Part shown: piece after piece, positions 45,351-55,625 of the stretch
Layout: each line of letters begins with the position of its first letter
Numbering within the stretch: position 1 is the first letter of the stretch
Assembly: GCA_945901935.1 (NCBI GenBank)
Contig: CAMDLX010000002.1
Coordinates: 1 to 64,000 of the forward strand
Origin: Bifidobacterium breve
GTDB lineage: Bacteria; Actinomycetota; Acidimicrobiia; Acidimicrobiales; Microtrichaceae
DNA: 64,000 nt
Direction of reading: 5' to 3'
Position numbers and translations under genes: made by a program
The notes under the pieces: model-generated
Told to the model about the DNA's origin: nothing
Seen by the model: the letters and a program-made list of their open reading frames with translations, nothing else
Database searches by the model: none

Positions 45351-47137
45351 CCATGGATTCCGCCGAGACGTACCAGGAATCATCTGATTCACTCCGCGAA
45401 ATTCGCGATCAGTTGACTGGGCCCGGCGGGCAGTTCGAAGTTGTCAGTGCCACAGTCGATGGCATCGAGATGAAGACGTACAAGAACCGCTTCAGCAGCC
45501 TGCGGGAGGTTGCGGCTTTCGGTGCGCTGCACCAAGACAAAGAGTTCTTAGTCTTCGGGGATCGGCGAATTACGTTTTTACAGTTTCTCGCTCAGGCAAA
45601 CTCGCTGAGTCAGGTACTGACCGAACAGGCCGGTGTTCACCATGGTGACCGAGTTGCCGTGTTGGCACAGAACTCGCCTGAGTGGTGCCTTGCGTTTTGG
45701 GGCACCGTAGATCTGGGGGCCGTACTAGTCGGTCTGAACGGCTGGTGGACCACTGAGGAACTCATGTATGGCCTCGACGACTCCGGGTCGAAGGTTCTGG
45801 TTGTGGATCGGAAGCGATTTGAGCGCATCGCCGATCAAGTGCACCTTCTCCCAAACCTTGAACACATCTATTTGATTGATGCTCTGCCTGAGGAGTTCGA
45901 GGTTGATCCGAGATCCGGGCCACAGATCCACAGCTTCGCTGAACTAGCTGCGCATCCCAGCGAGACCTTCCCCACGGTACCGATAGAAGAATCAGACCCG
46001 GCGGTCATTTTCTATACCTCGGGCACCACGGGCAAACCGAAGGGTGCAATCAGTTCTCACCGCAGCATGATCGCGAACCTGCAGAACACTGCCTGCATAT
46101 CAACCGCCTCGGTGATGCACTTGTCCCGCAGACCTGCGAGCAGCACATCGGAGCAAGCCACTCATTCTCCTGCGACTCCCCCACAGATGACTGCGCTCTT
46201 TACTGCACCGCTATTTCACGTGGCCGGCTGTCACTCGACCATGGTGGTTGGAATGCTCGCCGGGGTAAAGCTCGTGATGCTCGAAGGCAAGTTTGAGCCA
46301 GAGAAAGCTCTGACTCTCATCGAGGACGAGAAGATCACGATGTGGTCCGGTGTTCCCACCATGGTGTGGCGAGTGTGTGAGTACCCAGCTCGTCACGATT
46401 TCGATACTTCTTCAGTCACTAACGTGAGCTTTGGCGGCTCCCCCTCTGCAGATGAACTGCTCCGCCGGATCAGAGAGACATTTCCGGGGGTTCGCACCAC
46501 CACCAACGCATATGGCCTCACCGAGTCCTCCTCAGCGGCCACCACACTCTCGGGGGCCGATGCATTTCTCAAGCCCGATTCGGTTGGCCTGCCGATGCCA
46601 ACAGTAGACATCGCAATTCTTGGGTTACAGGGCGAGCACCTGCCCCCGCTGCAGACAGGCGAGGTGCTGCTGCGCGGTCCGATCATCATGCCGGGCTACT
46701 GGAACAAGCCCGAGGCAACTGCAACAACAGTGATTGCTGGCTGGCTACACACCGGAGATGTCGGACACCTTGATTCCGAGGGGTACCTGTTTATTACTGA
46801 CCGTGCCAAGGACATGATTATCCGAGGTGGCGAGAACATCTATTGCGTTGAAATCGAGAATCGGCTGGTCGAACATCCTGGTATTGCTGATGCGGCAATC
46901 ATTTCTGTCCCTCACGAGACCCTTGGCGAAGAGGTCAAAGCAGTGCTGGAGATAGCCGACGGGGCGAACGTCACTGATGAAGAGATTCGCAGTTGGGTAG
47001 CGGCAACCTTGGCAGGGTTCAAGGTGCCTAGTTACATCGAGCGTTGGGACGGAAAGTTGCCTCGCAATGCTTCGGGCAAGCTGCTCAAGAACGTCTTGCG
47101 TGGCGAGGGCCACGTGAGCTTCAACGAAACTATGTGA
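45347..47137 (+). CDS. AMP-dependent acyl-CoA ligase
   Basis: 596 residues, adenylate-forming superfamily. The P-loop is FYTSGTTGKPKGAISSHRSM, followed by an actinobacterial-type Ser/Thr-rich insertion (about 255-280). Further motifs are YGLTESSSAATTL, GWLHTGDVGHLDSEGYLF, DRAKDMIIRGGENIYCVEIEN and the catalytic lysine in PRNASGKLLKN. Medium- or long-chain acids are likely substrates, but the pocket cannot be read by eye. It is translationally coupled to serC (ATGA), an unexpected pairing with no obvious pathway link. Confidence 0.85.
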   Translation: MTMDSAETYQESSDSLREIRDQLTGPGGQFEVVSATVDGIEMKTYKNRFSSLREVAAFGALHQDKEFLVFGDRRITFLQFLAQANSLSQVLTEQAGVHHGDRVAVLAQNSPEWCLAFWGTVDLGAVLVGLNGWWTTEELMYGLDDSGSKVLVVDRKRFERIADQVHLLPNLEHIYLIDALPEEFEVDPRSGPQIHSFAELAAHPSETFPTVPIEESDPAVIFYTSGTTGKPKGAISSHRSMIANLQNTACISTASVMHLSRRPASSTSEQATHSPATPPQMTALFTAPLFHVAGCHSTMVVGMLAGVKLVMLEGKFEPEKALTLIEDEKITMWSGVPTMVWRVCEYPARHDFDTSSVTNVSFGGSPSADELLRRIRETFPGVRTTTNAYGLTESSSAATTLSGADAFLKPDSVGLPMPTVDIAILGLQGEHLPPLQTGEVLLRGPIIMPGYWNKPEATATTVIAGWLHTGDVGHLDSEGYLFITDRAKDMIIRGGENIYCVEIENRLVEHPGIADAAIISVPHETLGEEVKAVLEIADGANVTDEEIRSWVAATLAGFKVPSYIERWDGKLPRNASGKLLKNVLRGEGHVSFNETM

Positions 47138-47196
47138 GCGACTGCACCCCTCAAGCCGACTCCACTTGGCAGGCCCTAGCCGCCTAGATTGGAGAG

Positions 47197-47436
47197 ATGA
47201 GCGCATTGTTGCCCGATGGAAGCTACGACGCTTTTGTGATTGACCTCACCGAAGAATCCGAAGATGCAGGGCAGCTCCAAACTCTGGTTGAGCTCACGAT
47301 TGTTGCGGGCGAGCACAAAGGTCTGGTGTTGGAAGTAGCGACTGATTCCTCAATCGGACTCTTTGAGGACATAGTCGGCATGCCTGCGACGCTGACGGTG
47401 ACGAACGGGTCGCCGCAAGTTCGCATCGACGACTAA
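47197..47436 (+). CDS. Small conserved-looking protein of unknown function
   Basis: 79 residues, acidic, with no membrane segment. It looks like a small beta-rich fold (LVELTIVAGEHKGLVLEVAT, then GMPATLTVTNGSPQVRIDD). Codon use matches its neighbours, and a GGAGAG ribosome-binding site precedes the ATG. It sits between the acyl-CoA ligase and amt on the same strand. I do not recognise the family. Confidence 0.65.
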   Translation: MSALLPDGSYDAFVIDLTEESEDAGQLQTLVELTIVAGEHKGLVLEVATDSSIGLFEDIVGMPATLTVTNGSPQVRIDD

Positions 47437-47487
47437 GCAAACCATCGGTTGAGCGATTTCGTTCGTTCACAGTCGGTTAGGTAGCCG

Positions 47488-47503
47488 GAAACAGAGCCGA
47501 AAC
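47488..47503 (+). promoter_or_regulatory. GlnR-box-like repeats upstream of amt
   Basis: GAAAC occurs at 47488 and 47499, 11 bases apart, with a weaker GTTAG at the preceding register. Alternating GTnAC/GAAAC half-sites at 11-base intervals are the pattern of GlnR boxes in actinobacteria. Only part of the pattern is present. Confidence 0.35.
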
Positions 47504-47579
47504 AACGTCTCTTTAGGTTTCTCTCATCTTGAGGCACAGAGCTGATGCCATCAAGCGGTCGTCCGAGACACGGGCGGTG

Positions 47580-47606
47580 ACGTGTTACCCCTCTGGGGTG
47601 ACACGT
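47580..47606 (+). promoter_or_regulatory. Hairpin in the amt 5' untranslated region
   Basis: ACGTGTTACCCC, loop TCT, GGGGTGACACGT forms a 12-bp stem with one G-U pair, ending 5 bases before the AGGAGG ribosome-binding site and 20 before the amt GTG. It could be an RNA element controlling translation, or a palindromic operator. Confidence 0.45.
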
Positions 47607-47626
47607 GAGATAGGAGGAACCACAGC

Positions 47627-49195
47627 GTGATCAAGAACCGATGGACCAAGTTCGGACTTGGTGTGTTATTTCTGTTTGGAGTTCTTCTCATACCGGGGAC
47701 TGCCTTTGCGCAGGATGCCCCTGTATTCGATCCAGCTGCTGCCGTGCCAGCCGGGGTAGATGGCTTTGGCCTCAACCTTCTCTGGATCATCATTGGTGCA
47801 GCCCTGGTGATCTTTATGCAGGCCGGTTTCGCAATGGTCGAAACCGGGTTCTGTAGAGCCAAGCATGCCGCTCACGTTGTGACGACCAACCTGGCAATCT
47901 TCGGATTGGGTTTTGTTGGCTTCTTCTTCATTGGCTTTCCGCTCATGTTCGGCGGTTATAGCTACCCCGGTTACTTCGGCCTCGATGAAGCCCTCGGCGG
48001 TCCGCTAGTTGGTAGCGGAAGCTGGACGTTTGCGTGGTGGTCCTGGGATGCCTTTGCTCTCAGCAACATTCCTGATGCAGCGTTGCCAGCCGTTGCAGCG
48101 TTCTTCTTGTACATGGTGGCATTCATGGATACCACGGCAACGATCCCAACGGGTTCAATGGCTGAGCGCTGGAAGTTCAAGAGCTTCATCGCATGGGGAT
48201 TGTTCTGCGGAGCTATCTACTACCCACTCTTTGGCGCTTGGACCTGGGGCGGCGGTTGGCTCTCACAGCTGGGCAACAGCTTGGACCTTGGCTTTGGCTA
48301 CGTTGACTTTGCTGGTTCAGGAATCGTGCACGCAACCGGTGGTGCCGCTGCACTAGCTGGTGCTCTTGTTCTTGGACCACGCATCGGAAAGTTCGGCAAG
48401 GACGGCAAAGCCCGGGCGCTACCTGGCCACAACATTCCCATGGCCATGCTCGGCGTATTCATTCTGTTGTTCGGCTGGTTTGGATTCAATGCTGCATCAA
48501 CCTTTGCCGCAACTGACGTGCGATTCACCGTTGCAGCAGTCAATACCGGTATTGCCGGTGCCTTCGGCCTTGTGGCCTCGATGTTCTACATCATGAAGCG
48601 CACAGGAAAGCCAGACCCGGGCATGATTGCGAACGGCATGCTCGCCGGCTTGGTAGCCATTACGGCCCCTTGCGCATTCGTTGATCCTTGGGCTGCAGCC
48701 GTCATCGGAATCATCGCCGGAATCTTGGTCATCGAAGCCGTGTTCTTCATCGAGCGTCGTGGCATCGACGATCCGGTGGGCGCTATTGCAGTACACGGCA
48801 TCTGTGGATCCTTCGGCGTCATTGCACTCGGCTTGTTCGCAAGCGGCGAATACGGCGCAGCTTGGAACCTCACCGATACTGACCTGACTGCCGACAAGGG
48901 CGTCACTGGCTTGTTCTACGACGTCAGCTTGGGCGGAAAGCAGCTGCTAGCCCAGCTCGCAGCACTAGCCGTCATCTGGACAGTCATGCTGGGTATCGCA
49001 TACGCATTCTTCAAGATCCAGAATGCTCTCACCAAGGGCGGCATTCGCTCCTCGGTCGAGGACGAGCTCATGGGCTTGGATTACCCAGAGATGGGTGTCA
49101 CTGCATACCCCGGAGACGCCTCGTTCTCGCTTGATGACATCGTCATCGAGAGCCTGCCAAAGGCTCAGCAAGAAGAGGTTGCCGCCGGCAGGTAG
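47627..49195 (+). CDS. amt: Ammonium transporter
   Basis: 522 residues. A cleavable signal peptide (hydrophobic segment, then AFA-QD near residue 28) is followed by 11 predicted membrane helices of the Amt/MEP/Rh family, with MQAGFAMVETGFCRAKHAAHV, GSGIVHATGGAAALAGALVLGPR and the twin-histidine region (AIAVHGICGSFGVIALG). The C-terminal cytoplasmic tail (KGGIRSSVEDELMGLD) carries the conserved ELMGLD segment. The start is GTG with a strong AGGAGG. No glnB (PII) gene follows; a strong terminator ends the unit. Confidence 0.96.
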   Translation: MIKNRWTKFGLGVLFLFGVLLIPGTAFAQDAPVFDPAAAVPAGVDGFGLNLLWIIIGAALVIFMQAGFAMVETGFCRAKHAAHVVTTNLAIFGLGFVGFFFIGFPLMFGGYSYPGYFGLDEALGGPLVGSGSWTFAWWSWDAFALSNIPDAALPAVAAFFLYMVAFMDTTATIPTGSMAERWKFKSFIAWGLFCGAIYYPLFGAWTWGGGWLSQLGNSLDLGFGYVDFAGSGIVHATGGAAALAGALVLGPRIGKFGKDGKARALPGHNIPMAMLGVFILLFGWFGFNAASTFAATDVRFTVAAVNTGIAGAFGLVASMFYIMKRTGKPDPGMIANGMLAGLVAITAPCAFVDPWAAAVIGIIAGILVIEAVFFIERRGIDDPVGAIAVHGICGSFGVIALGLFASGEYGAAWNLTDTDLTADKGVTGLFYDVSLGGKQLLAQLAALAVIWTVMLGIAYAFFKIQNALTKGGIRSSVEDELMGLDYPEMGVTAYPGDASFSLDDIVIESLPKAQQEEVAAGR

Positions 49196-49244
49196 CACCT
49201 GCACTCGGAGTAGCAACTCGCTACCTCCACGACTCCCCCTACAG

Positions 49245-49284
49245 AACGTGCCCGCCTCATCCGAGGCGGGCACGTTTAGTTTTG
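49245..49284 (+). terminator. Strong intrinsic terminator after amt
   Basis: AACGTGCCCGCCTC (49245-49258), loop ATCC, GAGGCGGGCACGTT (49263-49276): a perfect 14-bp stem followed by TAGTTTT. It lies between convergent amt and the RDD gene. The U-rich tail suits the plus strand. Confidence 0.9.
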
Positions 49285-49315
49285 GCTGTCCTACTTCCTG
49301 GCTGGGCTACTTCCT
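49284..49315. repeat. 16-bp tandem repeat over the RDD gene stop codon
   Basis: GGCTGTCCTACTTCCT (49284-49299) and GGCTGGGCTACTTCCT (49300-49315) match at 14 of 16 bases. On the gene strand each has AGGAAGTAG; the second supplies the stop at 49307-49309. Confidence 0.8.
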
Positions 49316-49843
49316 GCGAGCTAGCCCGCCCGGAGCAAACAGTTCGATGGTATTTGAGGTCTTCTCGTGGATCCCCCGATACAAGGTGTCGGCCACCGAA
49401 GTTAGGTAGATCACCACTGCGATAGCTGCCGCATAGATGAAGGGGCCACCGATAAAGGCGAGCAACAAGAACACACCTGGCACGAGCGCCCGAATAGCCG
49501 ATTCCAGTGGGGTTGGTAGGTGACCATCTGACCACTGCACCACCTTGATCCGGAAGAGGAATTTGCCAAGAGTCTGCCCAAATCTGGCGACTGTCACTGT
49601 TTCATACACAATGAACATCACCGGAAAGAGCAACCTGGCCCAGAGGTCAATCGGCATCTGGCTGTTTACTCCACGCTGTATCCCGAGCACCAAGATCAGC
49701 AGGTTCCAGAGTTCGTAAATAACAAATAGGTCAAGAAGCCTTGCGGCAGCGCGTAGCCCCCATGGCGCGGGAGAACCTGCCCCTTTATCGGGCAGGTCCT
49801 CTCGCTTGCGTGGTGTTTCGGCTGGATAGGGGAGGTCAGTCAC
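49307..49843 (-). CDS. RDD family membrane protein
   Basis: 178 residues with a short polar N-terminus and three hydrophobic segments. The conserved Arg and Asp of the first helix occur in LRAAARLLDLFVIYELWNLLIL, and FGQTLGKFLFRIKVV is the other family hallmark. The function of RDD proteins is mostly unknown; some are ion antiporters. GTG 49841-49843 starts 7 bases after the metY stop, suggesting co-transcription. Confidence 0.8.
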   Translation of the reverse strand: MTDLPYPAETPRKREDLPDKGAGSPAPWGLRAAARLLDLFVIYELWNLLILVLGIQRGVNSQMPIDLWARLLFPVMFIVYETVTVARFGQTLGKFLFRIKVVQWSDGHLPTPLESAIRALVPGVFLLLAFIGGPFIYAAAIAVVIYLTSVADTLYRGIHEKTSNTIELFAPGGLARRK

Positions 49844-49850
49844 CTACCTA

Positions 49851-51158
49851 CTATCTCGCTGCGGCGAAGCCCTTGTCCAAGTCAGCCAAAATATCTTCGA
49901 TGGACTCGAGGCCAACTGAGAGTCGGATCATTCCTGGCTCTACACCCGAGTACAGCTGCTCGTCTTCTGTGAGCTGGCTATGCGTTGTCGAAGCTGGGTG
50001 AATCACGAGGGAACGCACATCGCCAATATTGGCCAAGTGGCTATGCAATTCGAGTGCCTCAACAAACTTGATTCCGGCCTCACGACCGCCTGAGATAACA
50101 AACGCCGGCACCGAACCTGGACCCTTTGGCAAGTAAGTCTTTGCACGCTCGTGCCACGGGCTTGAAGGCAGACCCGCATACGCAACGGACTCAACCTGAG
50201 CGTGCCCTTCGAGGTACTCGGCCACCTTCTGGGCATTTGCGATGTGGCGGTCCATACGCAGCGAAAGAGTCTCGACTCCCTGAATAGTCAGGAACGCGTT
50301 GAATGGCGAGACGGCAGCGCCAATGTCTCGTAGCAACTGAACGCGAGCCTTGATGATGTACGAGCCAGCGCCGAGCGCAGGCCAGTAGGCAAGGCCGTGG
50401 TAGCTAGGGTCGGGCTCGGTGAACTGTGGGAACTTGTCGTTCGCAGAGAAGTCAAAGCTGCCGCCGTCAACAATTGCTCCAACGATTGCAGTGCCATGGC
50501 CGCCAATGAACTTGGTTGCCGAGTGCACCACGATGTCTGCGCCGTGCGCTAGTGGGTTGAGCAGGTACGGGGTAGCAATCGTGTTGTCGATGATGAGCGG
50601 CACGCCATTGGCATGGGCTACCTCGGCAATACCAGAAATGTCTAAGACGTCGTTGCGCGGGTTACCGATGCTTTCACCATAAAAAGCCTTGGTGTTGGGC
50701 TGAACCTTCGCTGCCCACTCATCAAGATTGTCAGGGTCTTCGACGAAGCTCACCTGAATCCCAATCTTGGGGAGTGTGTAGTGGAACAAGTTGTACGTTC
50801 CGCCGTAGAGCGAGGCTGAAGCCACGATATGGCTGCCTGCCTCTGCCAGGTTCAAGATGGCGAGGGTCTCTGCTGCCATTCCTGAACTCACCACAAGCGC
50901 GCCGGGCAGGCCAACCGCAGTTGTGGTTGCACCTTCAAGGCTTGCAATCCGAGCCTCGAGTACCCCTTGGGTGGGGTTCATGATTCGGGTGTAGATATTT
51001 CCAATCTCGCCCAGAGCAAACAGGTTCGCTGCGTGCTCGCTATCTCTGAACTGATACGCCGTTGTCTGATAGATCGGCGTAGCGCGTGACCCAGTTACTG
51101 GATCCGGCTCGGCTCCTGCATGAATCTGACGGGTATCAAAACCCCACTGCTCGGTCAT
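49851..51158 (-). CDS. metY: O-acetylhomoserine sulfhydrylase (aminocarboxypropyltransferase)
   Basis: 435 residues, Cys/Met metabolism PLP enzyme. It makes homocysteine directly from sulfide and O-acetylhomoserine. Visible are [63 protein letters not shown], the pyridoxal lysine in [18 protein letters not shown], and [18 protein letters not shown]. Length and N-terminus fit MetY rather than cystathionine synthase (about 390). It would use the sulfide made by the APS and sulfite reductases encoded at 25.5-28.1 kb. Confidence 0.94.
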   Translation of the reverse strand: MTEQWGFDTRQIHAGAEPDPVTGSRATPIYQTTAYQFRDSEHAANLFALGEIGNIYTRIMNPTQGVLEARIASLEGATTTAVGLPGALVVSSGMAAETLAILNLAEAGSHIVASASLYGGTYNLFHYTLPKIGIQVSFVEDPDNLDEWAAKVQPNTKAFYGESIGNPRNDVLDISGIAEVAHANGVPLIIDNTIATPYLLNPLAHGADIVVHSATKFIGGHGTAIVGAIVDGGSFDFSANDKFPQFTEPDPSYHGLAYWPALGAGSYIIKARVQLLRDIGAAVSPFNAFLTIQGVETLSLRMDRHIANAQKVAEYLEGHAQVESVAYAGLPSSPWHERAKTYLPKGPGSVPAFVISGGREAGIKFVEALELHSHLANIGDVRSLVIHPASTTHSQLTEDEQLYSGVEPGMIRLSVGLESIEDILADLDKGFAAAR

Positions 51159-51165
51159 CTCTGCT

Positions 51166-51189
51166 CCTCGTAGATTGGATCCAACGAGG
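51166..51189. promoter_or_regulatory. Nested palindrome upstream of metY
   Basis: CCTCGT (51166-51171) and ACGAGG (51184-51189) enclose the palindrome TTGGATCCAA (51175-51184, sharing one base with the outer right arm). It begins 7 bases upstream of the metY ATG, where it would overlap the ribosome-binding site. Operator or RNA hairpin; no known SAM riboswitch core is recognisable. Confidence 0.4.
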
Positions 51190-51238
51190 GGTCACCCTAG
51201 GGCAGGAGAACATCCAATTCAATTCCCGACCAAATGGG

Positions 51239-52096
51239 TCAGGTATTAGGTGTACTCGAGACAAGATTCACGCCTGTGACGCTGACAGCTAGTACTCGGC
51301 TTCGCCCAGACTCAAAGAGCTTGGGTGCAAGCAGATCTGCAGAACTGCCAACGGGCATCAGCGCTGCCACAGTTGGCCCTGATCCCGAGAGCCAGGCAGC
51401 GAGGACCTGCTGATTTGCCAGGAGTTCTTGCAAGACCTCAGCCGAATCTGGTCGAGCGAGGAGTCGTTCATTTTGATGAACTTGATCTTCGCAGGCGACG
51501 CGCAGCTTCGAGAGGTCGCCAGTTGCGATCGCTGCGACCCACAGTGAGGAGCGCGCAATCGAAAATGCGGCCGCTTCCCTACTGAGCGTGGGGGCCAGCA
51601 CGCTGCGAGATGCGTTTGTAGAGGTTGACTTCTCTGGCCACCAGACAAGGATTTCAAGGCCCTCGGGTACCATCAAAGAAAGGGCCTGCTCCCCCGCCGC
51701 CACCGTAAAGCCGCCCCAGGTTGAGGCAGCCGCATTATCTGCATGCCCTTCAAGCTTGGCTGCAACACCAAATGCTTGTTGTTGAGCAGCAGTTGGATGA
51801 GCGCCCGATGTGAGCAGTGCAAGGTAGGCGCCAGCCACCCGCGCCGCTCCCGAGAACCCAAGTCCGCGCCCAGGCGGGATCGGGCTGCGCCAAGAGAGCT
51901 GAGCGTCAGCGTTTCCGCCGGCAGCAGCGTATGCAACGGCTGCCGGGTGGGTGGACTCAACAACATGCCAGCCCTGCTCATCAACATCGTGATGCGCAGG
52001 GCTGTCTGACAACTCAAAGGGCAGGTCAAGCGCTAAAGCAAGGCAATCAAAGCCAGGCCCAAGGTTGGCCGAGGATGCAGGTGCAGAAACGTGCAC
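51239..52096 (-). CDS. thrB: Homoserine kinase
   Basis: 285 residues, GHMP kinase family. Phosphorylates homoserine for threonine synthesis. ASSANLGPGFDCLALAL is the N-terminal signature, PIPPGRGLGFSGAARVAGAY the phosphate loop, and WLSGSGPTVAALM the third motif. The start is GTG 52094-52096, 4 bases after the ilvC stop, so it ends the ilvBNC operon, far from any thrC or hom gene in this window. Since threonine is the precursor of isoleucine, the placement is metabolically sensible. Near its end is a minor 7-base near-repeat (ACCTAAT, ACCTGAC). Confidence 0.9.
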   Translation of the reverse strand: MHVSAPASSANLGPGFDCLALALDLPFELSDSPAHHDVDEQGWHVVESTHPAAVAYAAAGGNADAQLSWRSPIPPGRGLGFSGAARVAGAYLALLTSGAHPTAAQQQAFGVAAKLEGHADNAAASTWGGFTVAAGEQALSLMVPEGLEILVWWPEKSTSTNASRSVLAPTLSREAAAFSIARSSLWVAAIATGDLSKLRVACEDQVHQNERLLARPDSAEVLQELLANQQVLAAWLSGSGPTVAALMPVGSSADLLAPKLFESGRSRVLAVSVTGVNLVSSTPNT

Positions 52097-52100
52097 CGTG

Positions 52101-53147
<1,047 letters not shown>

Positions 53148-53210
53148 CTAGTTTGTAGAGAACTATCAACTGAGTGAACGGCACTCGGGCACTACACACT
53201 AGAAGCGAAA

Positions 53211-53741
53211 CTAGCTTCGTTCTAATTTGGGTAACGCAACACGGCCAGTTCTCTGCAAATCAATGATTCCGAAGGGCCGCAAAAGTTCCTCGAGATCATC
53301 AAGTCTCTCGGGGTGCTCATCAAGCGAAAGCGCTAGTTCGTCTCGCCCAACATCGATGATTCGACCCTCGAACAGTTCGACGAGTTCAATGATCTGACCC
53401 CGCACCTCAGCCGGAGCCTTGACCGTGACCAGCATGAGTTCGCGCTCCACCGAGTCACGCGGGTCGAGCTCAGAAATTTTGATCACGTGGATCAGCTTGT
53501 TCAACTGCTTGACGACCTGCTCCAACGGAGCCTGCTCAACATCAACCACGACTGTGATGCGACTAAATCGCTCATCATCAGTTGGGGCAACAGCTAGGGA
53601 GTAGATGTTGTAGCCGCGACGGGCAAACAGTGCCGACACCCGGGCCAAGACTCCAGCTCGATTCTCGACGAGCACAGACAACACGTGGTACTTCGGCGGC
53701 ACCGAACCTACCCTCCTACTATTCATGGATTGCAGAGTCAT
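53211..53741 (-). CDS. ilvN: Acetolactate synthase small (regulatory) subunit
   Basis: 176 residues with an N-terminal ACT domain ([28 protein letters not shown]) that binds valine for feedback control, and the ALS-type C-terminal domain. The ATG at 53739-53741 overlaps the ilvB stop (ATGA); the ATG five codons later begins MNSRR and is a possible start. In the 81-base gap to ilvC there is a weak GAAGC/GCTTC inverted repeat next to the stop, and I see no strong terminator. Confidence 0.96.
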   Translation of the reverse strand: MTLQSMNSRRVGSVPPKYHVLSVLVENRAGVLARVSALFARRGYNIYSLAVAPTDDERFSRITVVVDVEQAPLEQVVKQLNKLIHVIKISELDPRDSVERELMLVTVKAPAEVRGQIIELVELFEGRIIDVGRDELALSLDEHPERLDDLEELLRPFGIIDLQRTGRVALPKLERS

Positions 53742-55489
53742 CGACCGAGTCCGTTCTGCAGGGGGCCAACGTCAATCTGATCATTCGACGTACCTGGTGA
53801 GACCATCGGAAACACCTTCTCCGAAGCATCCGTGCGGAACTCCAGCACAACTGGGCGATCATCAATCTCATTGGCCTTATCGATTGCCGGGCCGACCTCA
53901 TCTGGCGACTCGACACGCAATGCAACACAACCCATGGCCTCGGCCCACTTGACGTAGTCCGGCAAATCCGGGGACAAGTACACCTCGGAGTAGCGCTCCC
54001 CGTAGAACATCTCTTGCCACTGCCGAACCATGCCAAGGTACGCGTTGTTGAGCAGCGCGATCTTGACTGGAATCCGCTCCGTTGCGGCAGTCACGAGTTC
54101 TTGAGCAGTCATTTGGAAACAACCGTCACCATCAACTGCCCAGACGGTGCGATCAGGGCGGCCAACTTTGGCCCCAATTGCCGCAGGGATAGAGAATCCC
54201 ATAGTGCCCAAGCCACCAGAGTTCACCCAGGTGTAGGGGTAGTTGAACTTCCAGTATTGACTCGTCCACATCTGATGCTGGCCCACGCCCGATGCAACGA
54301 TTGTGTCTGCCGGTGACCGATCTCGAAGTTGTTCAAGCACATACTGTGGCTTGAGCAAATCGCCATCTATGGACTGCTCATAGACAAGCGGATACAGCTC
54401 TTGCCAGGCCGAAATTTGTTGGCGCCATGGGGTGATGTCCATGCGACTCTCTGGGCCACCTAGGGCGTTGAGCGCCTTGATGATCTCTTCAATCACGAGT
54501 CGGCAATCGCCGACGATGGGGACATCAGCCCTGCGCACCTTGCCAAGTTCGGCAGGATCAATATCGACGTGGATGATTCTTGCATCTGGAGCGAACCCGT
54601 CGAGCTTGCCTGTCACGCGATCATCGAAGCGACTCCCAAGAGCGATCAAGAGATCTGACTTTTGAATCGAGGTCACTGCTGTGTAATTGCCATGCATTCC
54701 CGGCATACCCAAGCAGAGTTCATGATCATCTGGGAAAGCCCCCCGAGCCATCAGCGTGGTCACTACGGGAATGCCGGTTAATTCGGCGAGTTCTCGCAGA
54801 GCCTCGGCAGCACGCGCCTTCAAGATGCCACCACCCGCATAGATAATCGGCTTGCGGGCAACAGCAATCAGAGCAGCAGCCTCTTTAATCTTTTTCGGGT
54901 GACCCTTGGTGGTTGGCTTATAGCCAGGCATGCTCGAAGAGACATCTGCATCTGTTGGCCAATTCCAGTTCATCGCCGAGGCCGGATTTCTGGGGTCGAC
55001 GATGTCTTTGGGAATGTCCACCAACACGGGGCCTGGTCGACCCGTGGTTGCAATATGAAAGGCCTGACGAATGGCCATCGGAATATCTTCAGCTCGGGTC
55101 ACCAACTCGTTGTGTTTGGTGACGCCGCGAGTAATCCCGACGGTGTCGCATTCTTGGAAGGCGTCGGTACCGATCGAAGGAAGAGGCACCTGACCAGTAA
55201 TGACCACCATGGGAATGGAATCCATATAGGCATCGGCTAGCGGAGTCACGATATTGGTCGCACCGGGACCCGAGGTCACCATGGCAACTCCAGGGCGGCC
55301 AGTGGCATGAGCAAAACCCTCTGCCATATGCCCTGCTCCTTGTTCATGACGAACCAGAACATGTCGGATCGGGCTATCAAGAATTGGGTCGTACACCGGA
55401 AGAATCGCTCCCCCGGGCAGGCCGAAGATGACCTCAACTCCCTCGAGTTCGAGGGACTTAATCAGGGCTTGTCCACCATTGGTGTTCAT
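53738..55489 (-). CDS. ilvB: Acetolactate synthase large (catalytic) subunit
   Basis: 583 residues, thiamine-diphosphate enzyme. The catalytic Glu is in [15 protein letters not shown] / [39 protein letters not shown] is the substrate channel. The cofactor motif [15 protein letters not shown] with [12 protein letters not shown] lies in the C-terminal third. It condenses pyruvate (or pyruvate plus 2-oxobutyrate) for valine, leucine and isoleucine. The leader upstream carries an apparent leucine/valine attenuator. First gene of ilvB-ilvN-ilvC-thrB. Confidence 0.97.
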   Translation of the reverse strand: MNTNGGQALIKSLELEGVEVIFGLPGGAILPVYDPILDSPIRHVLVRHEQGAGHMAEGFAHATGRPGVAMVTSGPGATNIVTPLADAYMDSIPMVVITGQVPLPSIGTDAFQECDTVGITRGVTKHNELVTRAEDIPMAIRQAFHIATTGRPGPVLVDIPKDIVDPRNPASAMNWNWPTDADVSSSMPGYKPTTKGHPKKIKEAAALIAVARKPIIYAGGGILKARAAEALRELAELTGIPVVTTLMARGAFPDDHELCLGMPGMHGNYTAVTSIQKSDLLIALGSRFDDRVTGKLDGFAPDARIIHVDIDPAELGKVRRADVPIVGDCRLVIEEIIKALNALGGPESRMDITPWRQQISAWQELYPLVYEQSIDGDLLKPQYVLEQLRDRSPADTIVASGVGQHQMWTSQYWKFNYPYTWVNSGGLGTMGFSIPAAIGAKVGRPDRTVWAVDGDGCFQMTAQELVTAATERIPVKIALLNNAYLGMVRQWQEMFYGERYSEVYLSPDLPDYVKWAEAMGCVALRVESPDEVGPAIDKANEIDDRPVVLEFRTDASEKVFPMVSPGTSNDQIDVGPLQNGLGR

Positions 55490-55565
55490 ATCGCTATTCC
55501 TGGCTTGTTGCTAAATGGCACTGGGCTGGTATTGCTCTGAAATTGAAACTGCTCTGAAAATCACA

Positions 55566-55589
55566 ACAACCTCCCGCTAAGGAGGTTGT
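55566..55589 (-). terminator. Attenuator-type hairpin in the ilvB leader
   Basis: On the minus strand ACAACCTCC, loop TTAGCG, GGAGGTTGT gives a perfect 9-bp stem, followed by TGTGATTTTC. It lies 37 bases after the leader peptide stop and 77 before the ilvB ATG, the position expected for an attenuator terminator. The U-tract is imperfect. Confidence 0.6.
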
Positions 55590-55625
55590 AGGCACGTACG
55601 CGGATTGGATCTCCGGTCACGTGCC

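Noticed and set aside
45347-47137. Frameshift suspected in the Ser/Thr-rich insertion of the acyl-CoA ligase
   Set aside because: The frame is continuous and catalytic motifs on both sides are in register. Such insertions occur in actinobacterial relatives.
51159-51238. SAM riboswitch before metY
   Set aside because: The gap is only 80 bases and contains a simple palindrome, not a multi-helix aptamer.
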